Shown: piece by piece, positions 25,691-35,849 of the stretch
Layout of the letters: each line of letters starts with the position of its first letter
Position numbering within the stretch: the first letter of the stretch is position 1
NCBI RefSeq assembly: GCF_047948215.1
Contig: NC_134455.1
Coordinates: 165,770,575 to 165,834,574 of the forward strand
Length of the DNA: 64,000 nucleotides
Origin: Lycorma delicatula
Taxonomy: Eukaryota; Arthropoda; Insecta; Hemiptera; Fulgoridae
Direction of reading: 5' to 3'
The notes under the pieces: generated by a model
The model's database searches: none
The model's input: only the letters and a program-made list of their open reading frames with translations
Told to the model about the DNA's origin: nothing
Program-made: the position numbers and the translations under genes

Positions 25691-28030
25691 ACTAAACTAA
25701 CTGATAAATTGCAAAAATATATAAGTAGGATTTAACAGATGAAAAATCAATGCCATCCGTATTTTTGCTCTATTTCCAATACTTCTTTTAATTTTAAGCT
25801 ATTAATATTTCTTAATAAAAACTGCACCTGCATTCAAAAACTGCATTAAAACTATATTTTTAAACTCTTAATTCTCATTTTCATTTACCTTCCTTTGAAA
25901 GTAGCTTTTATTCAATTATAAAAATAGACTACAAGAAATAAAAATTGGAATAATTTGGAAAACGAAAACGTTGTGAATTCTAAGAATCTTTAATACAAAT
26001 ACGAAACTGTTAATTTTGAGGTTTTCTAGATCTTAATCTAATACAGTCAGTCAACTAATGACAAAATCAAATTTTCTGGGGCAATATGTTGCAGCATATC
26101 CTTTATAAGTGGAAACTAAAAAGTTTTTTTTATTTTTATTTTTTTATTGTATACTATACGAGAACCTACGTAACTGATACAACGAAGAGAAGTATTTAGC
26201 CTGGCTTTACCCAATAAGACATCACGTCTACTGGTTTTGCAGTATATATCCCTATCACAATTTCCATAGTAGCTATGCAAGAAAGAAAATATGAAAGATA
26301 AAAAAAAAAAAGAGGAGGATAGAGGAAGGAAATGATAAACTCGCCAAATAACGAGTTTTTTTCACCGCCTTATCCAGGATCCAAATAGTATTGCAGTACT
26401 GCATCTAAAATGTCTTTAAAAAAATCCACGGGAAAGCCGAAATCTAGAGAAAATCAGTAAGTGACATTGGCGGTTGCTACGGAAACTTAACCCAGCACCA
26501 GTACAAATAAAAACCCTCACTATTTTACTCTTCGAAGTCTCCCCTCCGTTCAATTATTTGGAATACATCTGGTGTTTTTAATTACATTTTTCAAACGACT
26601 TCATGACAAAAGTACTAATAATTAGTAGTACTGGACAGTGAAACTGAACAATCGCTATAATGGAAAAAATTCTCTACAACTAGAACATTGTTTTGTACTA
26701 GTAACAATATGGAATACATGCAAAATTATGTAAGATACACAAAAGTAGAGAGCATCTTGAAAATCCTGCTTTATTGCATATTATAATTACTTCTGTTAAA
26801 CTTTTTCTTTTTATTTATCTTTGTTTCAGTCGATTAACTGGTTTGATGAACTTTCTAGATCGTTCGTTTCTACACACACATCCAATCGCATAATCTCATT
26901 TCTTATCCAACCATTTCCAACAATTTAAACTCTAAATTTCTTGAAAAATATCAAAGTTAAAAGATTTCTAAGGAAATGTTATTGCTTAGGATTAAAAATA
27001 TTATATGAAAAGAGTAGGGGGGAAGGAAATTTGATTGAGATACTGATAAATCAGCTTTGTGCTTTATTACTTAAAACTCTGGGAGCCACACTGTTCTCAT
27101 TATAAAAACCTGCAACTCTAAAAACAAACAAATAATACATTTTTAGAGGCCTAGCTTATCCTTCTCGTTGAAGATTTTTCAGAACGATTCAAGAAAAGAC
27201 AGTTATTATTGAAATCATAATTTGCCACGAGCTTGTGTTTTTTACATTATTTCGTACTTTACAACATTTCATTTATTCAACATTTTTGTATAACAATATA
27301 TTTCAAACGTTTCGACTTTTCGCTCGCCATAGAGTAATAACATTAATAAAATAAATTAATTATTAATGTTATTTGAATAAACAGACTGATTAAAAGTTAA
27401 CTGATTTCGTAAGAAAAAAATAAATATTTTTTCAAATCTTCAAAAGATATACTATACTTTGTATGGGCACGATAACGACCAAGGTAATAAAAATAAAAAC
27501 AACTAAAATATAGTTATGTAACTTCACTGATTCCTTTAACCGGTATTTCGTGATAACGGGACTTGTTTTCAATTAAAATACTACGAATATATCGTAATTT
27601 CCGTTTCTAGTTTAAAACGGAATTATATAGCCGTAACTGAATTAGTACAGCATAATTAATGATAGAATTTTCGTAAATAAACGAAATTTTATATTAATGA
27701 CGATTTTTTTCCAGAACCGGATTATTTTTTATTTGTATATGCCTAAATACGAGTATAACAAACAATATATATGTTTCTATTATAGCTGCTGAGTTCCAGA
27801 ATGTGATCTGTAGTTCTGGATTGTTAAATGTCATGCGACCTTTATAGTAACCTAATCCAAATCGATATAATTTTACTTCACAATACTCTTTATCAATGAA
27901 AAAAAAATTGATATTATTTTTAAATCAACGTGGGACAATCAATTAAAAATTAAATAACGCGGCAAAGAAATTTCAATTATAAATTAAACTAATGTATAAC
28001 TAACTATTAACTGATTATCCCAATACCAAA

Positions 28031-28065
28031 CTGATTCGGTTACCAAACTTTGGTAACCGAATCAG
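28031..28065. repeat. Nearly perfect 35-bp palindrome
   Basis: CTGATTCGGTTACCAAA (28031-28047) is followed after one base by its exact reverse complement (28049-28065). Confidence 0.95.
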
Positions 28066-28435
28066 CTAAACATTCCTAAACCAATAACTCTAGAAAAAAG
28101 TGTTATCGATACATGAATGTGATATTTTTCTATTCTGTTCAAGGTAAGACTGTAATAAGCATTTTGTAGACAAACATTTGACAAAGAGTTGTGCTTTTTG
28201 AGCAGTAAATTTACCGCAGTATTATTTAATTTTTATTTTTTGGCGTTTTAAAAAACATGCATTATGCGTGTTTGGTTAAATAAAAATATATAAATAAAAT
28301 CACTTTTTGAGGCTTAAATTTAAAATTATAAAAAAGAGAAAAAAACAGTATGTATCAGTATCCCTGATGTTTAATTTACATTAAATCTTGGGAACTTGGT
28401 AAGGTAACTATGCATTACGAGAAATTTTAGTAATA

Positions 28436-28490
28436 TCTCCTCGTAAATTTAATAATATAATTTTATCTCCTCGTAAATTACGAGGAGATA
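28436..28490. repeat. Palindrome with an upstream direct copy of one arm
   Basis: TATCTCCTCGTAA (28464-28476) and TTACGAGGAGATA (28478-28490) are exact complements around one base. The arm sequence ATCTCCTCGTAAATT also occurs once more just upstream, from 28436. Confidence 0.9.
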
Positions 28491-29284
28491 TTTGTTCATA
28501 GATTTCTAAACGTATATTAAAAGAAGACTTCTTCCTTAGAATTAGCATGTAAATCGAACCTGCTTAGCGACTTGAACATTTAAACAATTTTTTTTTTAAA
28601 TGAGGTGTTTTCAGGGGTGGAATGGGTTTTCATTAATCATAGAGGTAGTGAGTGCTTAGCTTAAAAAGAAATAAATAATTTTTTGTTCAAATAACCTAAA
28701 GTGCCGTCGCTTTAGGTACCTAATGCTATTTCAAGACCCGAGTACACCTTTTCGTTACTTTGAGAGAATTTTTGCAACTTCTATATATGTTTGTTATTCA
28801 AAATGTTTAACTCTTTCTTCTAAGTAATGTTATTAAGATTATTTATTTATTTTATTGTTGAATAAAGATAGAAGGGCGACTTTTTTTTGGGATGGTTACT
28901 CATACTTACAATGCAAAAAAAAACCATCTTGTGCTTTACGTTTAAAACGTTTTATAGATTCCCATCTATTGAATTTTGATTGCAGATAATCCGATAGTAG
29001 TTAATGTGCACTTACACAAAAACAATAGCGATAGTACAGGTGAGGGTAACAGAAATAGACGCAAACTTGTTTCCTCCGTCCATAATAGCAAGAAAATAGA
29101 ATTCACAACTGTTTTTGGAAGCCGTTTAAGTATATAATAATTTGTCAGTTTCGTTAGAAACGAGTCTTCTTTAAGCTGCTTTAGGATAAAACTGAAAGAG
29201 ATAATTGGAAAATTGAAGGTGCTTCCAAAATTTTAAGCTTTCTTTTTAAAAAAAAATTAGTTTAACATGTAAAACATAATCTTC

Positions 29285-29660
29285 TTCTACTTCACTTCCG
29301 GATTTTGCATTACGCTTGTTCCAGCTTCTTTCCATCTCTTTCTCGATCTACCCAAACTTCTTCTTCTAACCCGGTTTGCCCAAACTTCGTCTTTTAACCG
29401 GGCTATAATTAAGGGCCTGCAAGAATATACTACCTTCCACCATCTTCTCTACACGTTCCTTCCACGTTTCCCTACACCGCAAAAGCTTCTCAACTACCGT
29501 TTCCTCTCTACCCAAATCGTCTCTTGTCAGGGTATTTCTAAGTTTGTCTCCCTTTCACCGATCGTAAGGATCTCATTTCAGCGGCTTCAACTCTTCTTAC
29601 TCTTCCACCACAGAACCCACGTCTCACTGCCGTACAAAAGAACCGGTTTTGTCATCCTAA
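29285..29660 (-). pseudogene. Non-LTR retrotransposon ORF2 C-terminal remnant
   Basis: The minus strand from about 29660 reads AQLRMTKPVLLYGSETWVLW, then a VEAAEMRSLRSV-like block, then, after frameshifts, KDEVWANRV and RSRKRWKEAGTS near 29310. The LLYGSETW / AEMR.LR / R.RKRW order is typical of the region after the reverse-transcriptase domain in LINE-type ORFs. All RT motifs are upstream and absent, and stops interrupt every frame. Clade (RTE, CR1 or other) cannot be decided. Confidence 0.6.
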
Positions 29661-29698
29661 GCTGAGTACAATATATTTAGTATAATTTATTTATGTCA

Positions 29699-29997
29699 AA
29701 TGTAAAGAAGCCCACCAACCTGGTGTAGTGGTTAACTTGTCCCAAATCAGATTTTAACAACTGATTTTTGAAGTCGAAGGTTTTGAGGTTTAAATCCTAT
29801 TAAACGTTAGTTGCTTAGTGTACTTTGGTCGTTTGGGTTCAACTAATCATACGTGTCAGGAATAGTCGGCCTGAGTCTGTAAAAGACATCTTATCATCTT
29901 CATCTCATTGAGCCATAGGGAGGGATACTTATTGTTCACTAGCTAAATCAATTGCAAAATTGCAACGTACACATTAGGAAAAAAAATGAATGTAAAG
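29699..29997 (+). repeat. Variant tRNA-derived SINE related to family A
   Basis: The head CCCACCAACCTGGTGTAGTG matches the family A head in layout (A-box-like GTAGTGGTTAACTTGTC, later a weak B box GAGGTTTAAATCC), and the GTTTGGGTTCAACTAATCAT block is shared. The tail from about 29905 (TTGAGCCATAGGGAGGGATA) is unlike family A and ends in an A run. AATGTAAAG occurs on both sides (29699-29707 and 29989-29997), a plausible 9-bp target-site duplication. Confidence 0.75.
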
Positions 29998-31512
29998 TAA
30001 TGTAAATTAACGAATTTTTTTTCTATCAACGAATAGCTCGATAAATATATTTTCAATAAATAAATATTTTACTTTATTTTAAATAATTAAATAATAAATT
30101 ATGTCGTAATATTAAAAAAATGTTCATCTTTTATCATTATGCGATATCTCGGGGAATGTTTACAAACACCGGGATTGTTAGGTTTTTAATATAATATATA
30201 TACTCGTAAACCGAATATGCATTTATAAAAACTTCTTTCTTCTACACAGCCAAAGATGATTCACTCTATCAACATTCTAATCTAATTCTCTAATTCTTCT
30301 AGGTAAAATCTTACCTAACATACAGAATTATTAACAAATCCGAACATACCTAATTTTTCAGAACAATATATAATATTTTTTGATATGATGGGAGAGCGTG
30401 AAACAAAATAAATAGATTAACACTAATCCTTTTAAAACTAAACACTCTGTAAAATAAAGAAAATTAAAAAAAAATGACTACACGAATGACCGCCGATTGT
30501 TCTTAAACGAAAAAGAAGCCGTTATATGATACGACCAATTTACATTCGCGCACCTGTACTAACTACCCACGCGCAACCCGCCTTGCAATAACAATAATTG
30601 TCTCTTTATCTCAACTTAATCGGGCAAAGTCTAACCTATCACAAGCTATTCCATCCTCGACCTCAAGCTACCTCGGATAGCATTCCTGGAGTCACATTAC
30701 CATTATCTCCTCGCTCTTGAAGATAAATATATTTTATTTCGCTGCAATATAACAGAACGTCTTTTTCCGTTACATAAAATAATATTTATTTACCGGTTTA
30801 CAAGTCGCTTTCAGTAACTGTTATTTAATTAAATTAGACATTTGTACAAATATCTATAATCTAATATTGTTGTATCAAGATTAATATAGTAATATTAGAA
30901 TAATAAATTACTTGTTGCATCGTGTACCCGCCCTAGAATTTTAGATCTGGAATTTTAACACCACGAGCGACTTTCAGTTGTAATCGATTAAAACTCCCTT
31001 TTATTGTCATTACTCATTATTTAGAAAAGTAAGATTGATATCGTGATAGTGCACGCAAAATAAAAATATCATTACTTATTTCTGTATACATGAGGACGAA
31101 CTGTATGACTGTATCGATCATTAAACGTCAGGATAAACACTATAATCTGTAACTGCATAATTAAAACTAATTATAAGATCTTTCTTCAGGAATACAAAAA
31201 TTATCTTCTTATGAAAAAAATTGTAATTTATTTTTTGTGAATAAATGCCCAATCTTTTCAGTGTTAAGTATAAGCGTAGAGGATTATTTCCCTAAATGTT
31301 CATATTAGAGTTCAAAGAATTTATTAAATTTTTAAACATTTTAAGAGTGGGTGGATGCTCTTTCGAATAGTTATTTACTGATATATATGGAAACTTGTCT
31401 CGCTCTCCACACATTAAAAACGTAATATTGTCATGCAGAACCAATCGGCATAAAAAAATATGTGGAAGAATATATTTTTGAGATCTTATTTCCTTACTTC
31501 ACAATTTCGGGG
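29998..31512. other. AT-rich sequence, no gene recognised
   Basis: A less AT-rich patch at about 30530-30720 has no recognisable motif or open frame. Confidence 0.45.
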
Positions 31513-32224
31513 CAAACGCGCACTTACGCGGCTGCGGCCACGGCTAGGAAAGCAGCTGGCCGCAATCGCCCAATTTGTATGGAACTCGTATGAATGAAGA
31601 ACGCGCACGTTGCCGGTGCGAAAACCGAAATCTTGCGGCCAAAATCTGTAATAATTGGAATGAGACACCGCGCACGCCAGACTGCCAGTATGGGAACAGA
31701 CAGTAACCTACCTGTTAAAATTTGTGTAAACGTACATTTTTCAAATTCGTTTTTCTCTTGACTTTTTTAAAAATATTGATATAAAGTCGGAAATTGACTT
31801 CGATCCTTAAAAATTAATTTTCTGGAGTAAAAGAAAGACCCAAGTCTATGGGATCTGTCTTTCGATGAAAATTCCAACAAAATTTCCCTTGCACAAACGC
31901 GATGATGTAACTCCTATGTTGTCTACAGTTTTACATAATAAATCATCAAAAAACTGACATTCGGGTGAAATTGAATTTTTTTTTTCATGTTAACGCAGGT
32001 CACAAAAAATTACAAAACAAGCATTTTGAAATCAACTTTGTAAAACGGAATGTACACAATACTTTTTTTTTTACAGTTTCAAGCGATTATATAAATATAC
32101 AACCGCAGCTATCACCTTGTGACTGGACGACCGAGGCGCGGCCACCATCTTGCTGGCCGCATATTCGGCCGTATGCAATGCGGCCACGACCTTGTCGTGA
32201 GCGAAGCCGCATAGCGCGCGTTTG
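31513..32224. mobile_element. CpG-rich TIR element, possibly hAT-like
   Basis: The two ends are CpG-rich while the middle is AT-rich. The left end, CAAACGCGCACTTACGCGGC, and the reverse complement of the right end, CAAACGCGCGCTATGCGGC, align for about 50 bp with mismatches and include GTGGCCGCA-type blocks. There is no transposase. Right and left 8-bp flanks do not match, so the target duplication and superfamily are uncertain. ORFs at both ends are incidental to the CpG-rich sequence. Confidence 0.65.
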
Positions 32225-32531
32225 TCCTTCGAAGGATTAGGATTAGGCTCGGGTAGGCTCCAGTAACTCAAAAAATTTCTTTAACCTTAACGCGGTTTTA
32301 ATGGGCATAAATCAAAAACACCGGGAAAAAGGAACAACAGCAAAGAAAAAAAAAAGGAATGATAATGAAAAAGGAACGATGTACCAATAAAGGCAAATCC
32401 GCGAATTAGTTGACGTGAAGTGAAAAGAACACTTATTTTAATGGGTACTGACCAGTTCATTTTGCAATAAAATAAAATATAGGTCAAATATATTAATAGA
32501 TAGTGATCTATCTGTAGTGTGTATGTGTGAT

Positions 32532-32549
32532 ACACACACACACACACAC
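32532..32549. repeat. (AC)9 microsatellite
   Basis: Nine AC dinucleotides without interruption. Confidence 0.95.
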
Positions 32550-32566
32550 CATAGTACAATATATAA

Positions 32567-32600
32567 TTGATTTCTATTTATTGTTATAAATAGAAATCAA
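32567..32600. repeat. 14-bp perfect inverted repeat
   Basis: TTGATTTCTATTTA (32567-32580) and TAAATAGAAATCAA (32587-32600) are exact complements with a 6-nt spacer. Confidence 0.9.
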
Positions 32601-33835
32601 CAAGGAATCAAAAAGTTGTGAAAAAAGCGTACAACGATCATTTTGACGAATAGAATAATCTTATTCTATTCTAGTAATACAAACAATAATTTTAGTAAAG
32701 ATAACAATTCATTTGTTGTGGATCAGAAGAAAACACTTCATTATCCTTAGTTTCTATAACTAATAACATTATAGCACATAAACTATAGATTATACAGATA
32801 GGCTATTTAGTTCACTTAGATAAGAAACGGGAACGTAAAAAGCTGCTAAAAATAGGAGACAAGTAGATATTTACATATAATGTAAATATAAATTGGCAAT
32901 CATTATGCTTTAGTTACGAAGTCGTCTAAACAAATAAACAAACAGTCAATTTCTGCTTTTATAATTATTATTGCCAGAGCATGATGAACATACTTAAAAC
33001 CTACAACCTGTTTCAGTGGTGGTTGATTTAATGCTGAAAAATGAATTATGTTATACGTTATATTCGTGAGTTTAATAACTAAATTATTAAATCGTACCTA
33101 CATTGCTGAACGGAACGAACTAAATAATTGATCTTAGTACAAATTGCACATTTGACAGTGAACTCTGAATTATTTAAACTGTAATTGCATGCCCGATAAA
33201 TTTCATGAAAAAAAGAAGAATTTAAGTATTAAACAATAATTCACTAATAGTTGTTGCGTTAAATTTTCAAACCTTAATTATAAGACTCGCGTAAACTGAC
33301 GACAATTTTAACGTCAAGCTAGCCCGATAATGAATCGTCCGTGGTTTATTTTTACTTTGCGCCAGTTAATTATATACAGTCACCGAACTAAAATTACTCA
33401 AAGATATGTTTCTTGGATGTGAATTTAAAAAAAACTTTAATGAATATTCTAATAATTTATTTAAAAAGAATTTTGGAAACATAATTTTTATTTCGCGTAT
33501 CGACTGAATATGAAATTCATAAATTAAGAGAATGAATAATCAAATCAATTTAATGAACACCAAAAGTACGTTATTGGGCAAACACAGGACAAAATGAAAA
33601 AATTGGATCTCTGATAGTAGAAGAATAAATATACCTTTCGAAGAGTTTTTCAACATGAGTGTTGTAATAAAGAGGAAAAATGGCGTTTGGAGGGAAAAAT
33701 GCAGAATGGTTAAGGATTTTATAACCTTTAAATCTTTAAAGTGTTCAACCCGATATTTTTTGATAATCTTTTCAATAAAAAAAAAGTAAAATATTAAATT
33801 TAAAAAAAAAATATATATTTCCTCCAATAACTTAC

Positions 33836-33951
33836 CACGTTTTAAGGGACAATACTGAATAAAACCGTCATTAAAATATAAGTAAATTTCTAAATTTACT
33901 TTGGAAATACCGGGCGAAAGTGGAAAATCTAAGTTGATAGATTTTCTTACA
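33836..33951 (-). other. Possible internal exon (speculative)
   Basis: On the minus strand a pyrimidine-rich tract ending TTTTCGACTAG precedes 33951, and a strong donor (G|GTAAGT) follows 33836. The 116 bases between are open in a frame encoding VRKSINLDFPLSPGISKVNL and continuing, and lie inside the longest ATG-started ORF of the window (155 codons, 33540-34007). The protein resembles nothing I know. The rest of that ORF is Phe/Leu-rich and AT-driven, so this could easily be chance. Confidence 0.15.
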
Positions 33952-34445
33952 CTAGTCGAAAATAAAATTAGGGTGTTAGTTAAATAACAGAAATTGCTTC
34001 TTTGCAAAGTTATTTTTTAACATCGCCTGAAATTCATTAATTCTTCAGAAAAATTAGCGATTACAAATAATAGAATTTACATTAACCTACTCTGTCATAT
34101 GGCAATTTCATACCACCCCAGAAGTGGCGTGCTGCCTCGATACAAACTAACGATATTATTGGTACTGCTTCGTAGTATTAGTAACAGGTGGCTTATCCAA
34201 ATGTCCCATTTAAAACGCAACCCATCAATCAGCATTCTATAATATTTAAATTGAGTGCCCAACTCCCCTACGTTTTACTGAAATGGATTCGTCCATCGCG
34301 CCGACTCAGTAGACTGATACTGACAGCCATAGGAAAGCGATCATTACGCTCAATGCATTGTTAAGAGAAAAGGTGGTGTTTTTACAAGACGAAAGTGATT
34401 TTATTCTTGAGTTGTACTTTAGCACGTGATTAGTGTACTTTAGCA

Positions 34446-34662
34446 CTAATCTCAGGCAGTTACTTTTGTACGGATTTGAATATTAGATGGTGGATACTGC
34501 CGTTCTCTGGCGGTTGGGTTTCAATTAATCACACATCTAAGAAATGGTTGACCTCGGACTGTGCAAGACTACACTTGATTTACATTCACAAATGTCATCC
34601 TCATTCATCCACTAAAGTGGTTCCTTGCGGTGGTTTAGAAGGCTAAACGGAAAAAGAAAAAA
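34446..34662 (+). repeat. SINE family A, 5'-truncated, inside mariner copy A
   Basis: It begins just after the B-box position (CTAATCTCAGGCAGTTACTTT) and runs to the standard end GAAGGCTAAACGGAAAAAG plus A run. The transposase sequence resumes at once with AGTGGTTACAGGGCAAGA, which is contiguous in copy B. Confidence 0.9.
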
Positions 34663-34845
34663 CTAGTGGTTACAGGGCAAGAATCTTTTTGCCGTGAGTA
34701 CCGTGATAAACCAGAATATAAAAAGACATCAGTTTTGAGGTTAGTGGCTAAATTTAAAGAGATAGGTTTTGCTAATAATGAGTATCACAAAAGTTCGATA
34801 ACAGTGTTGAACGCAGTCACAGTCGCTAAAACAAAGACCCATTAA

Positions 34846-35011
34846 TTTTTTTTTCGCTTGATAATATCACCATATAAGCTTGAATGCTTTTGCATGAGAT
34901 ATGAAAATGAAATTTTGTAGAGTATGACAAATGCCATGACTGACCGGGATTCGAACCCGGGACCTCCGGATGAAAGACCGAGATGCTAACACTCGCGCGA
35001 CGGTGGCCGGC
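34846..35011 (-). repeat. SINE family B with intact pol III boxes
   Basis: On the minus strand it starts GCCGGCCACCGTCGCGCGAG. An A-box match (GCGCGAGTGTTAGCATCTCGG) is followed by the B box GGTTCGAATCCC with GGGTCC-type pairing around it, then a body of about 95 bp (CATGGCATTTGTCATACTC...) ending in an A9 tail. It interrupts mariner copy A where copy B is continuous. It is not a tRNA gene: the acceptor stem does not close. About 25 bases of mariner sequence are missing at the left junction, and I saw no target-site duplication. Confidence 0.8.
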
Positions 35012-35849
35012 TGACAGTCAGATGCTTGTCAGATTAAATTAATTTACCGTTCATTAATTTAAAACCGTTCATCGGGCGACAAATAAATTAAATTTATTAC
35101 CATATCGAATTCATCATTCATCAATTTCTTGATCCAGGCAAAGAAAAACGACTGGAATACTGTCACTGGTTTCATCGATTCGTGCGTGAGAGTATTCATG
35201 TTACGAACTCAATCACAAACGAGGCGTGGTTTGGACGGCTATCTAAACAGCTAAACAGTAAGATTTGAAGTGCTGAAAATCACACCTTACACGTATCATG
35301 AAAAACAACTGCACTCGGATAAGACGGGCGTATAGAGTGCGATATCACGAAAAAAGGCTTTTCTTCGAGTACATCATTACTGCAGAACGATATCAGAATA
35401 TTTGTTGCAATTCACTCACTCATAGAAAAGGAAGATCGATAGTGCTGGTTCCAACATGATGAAACATCACACTACCCACATTCAACTTCCAATTCGTAAA
35501 CGAATTGTTTGGTGATCGCGTTATTGGTCGTGGCTTATGGCCTCCAAGATCTCCAGATCTATCTCAAAGAAGAAGCCTAGAGCAACAAACTACGAACACT
35601 TGAACAACTGAAGGTCTATTTCAAATAGACTGTTTTAAATATCAGCCCACAAACCCTGAAAACAGTAGCAAGAAACACAGTGAAAAGTATAAAAGCGAAT
35701 ACTCATGAAGATGGCGGCTACTTACTCCATAATTTAAGGTACTTAAAAGTTTAGAAATAAAATATTTAATTTAATAGCTTCCGATTGCCTTTTTTATTTA
35801 AATATACCTACTGACATAGATCGGTTGCGTTTTATATGGACATTCTGTA

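Larger units (their letters stand above)
25691..29284. other. AT-rich sequence with palindromes, no gene recognised
   Basis: Two strong palindromes are listed separately. Nothing else was recognised. Confidence 0.5.
32225..34200. other. AT-rich sequence with microsatellite and hairpin
   Basis: It contains an (AC)n tract, a 14-bp hairpin and one possible exon on the minus strand. These are listed separately. No other feature was seen. Confidence 0.5.
34375..35660 (+). pseudogene. Mariner-like (DUF4817/DDE_3) transposase pseudogene, copy A
   Basis: The start region (about 34370-34440) encodes an HTH like copy B. After the first SINE it continues as KTSVLRLVAKFKEIGFANN-like sequence (about 34730-34790), and after the second as TVHRATNK (about 35065). 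A block reading TNEAWF (about 35205) corresponds to TDEAWF of active relatives, with the first catalytic Asp changed to Asn. The later HDET and WPPRSPDL-like region (about 35455-35560) is frameshifted, and LRTLEQLKVYF lies at about 35595. It has many stops and is clearly dead. Confidence 0.75.
34201..35849 (+). mobile_element. Mariner-like transposon, copy A, with two SINE insertions
   Basis: The left end GTCCCATTTAAAACGCAACCC and the reverse complement of the right end (about 35820-35848, GTCCATATAAAACGCAACCG) form the TIRs. Between them a decayed transposase reads in parallel with copy B at 41427-42524. It is interrupted by a family A SINE (34446-34662) and a family B SINE (34846-35011). 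Removing both leaves about 1.27 kb, normal for a mariner. Confidence 0.85.

Noticed and set aside
33540..34007. 155-codon minus-strand ORF taken as a gene
   Set aside because: Much of it translates T-rich low-complexity DNA; only the 116-base piece with splice-like borders was kept, as speculation.
34930..35011. tRNA-gene-like sequence with good A and B boxes on the minus strand
   Set aside because: The acceptor ends do not pair and the sequence continues into a non-tRNA body with an A-tail inside a transposon, so it is a SINE head.
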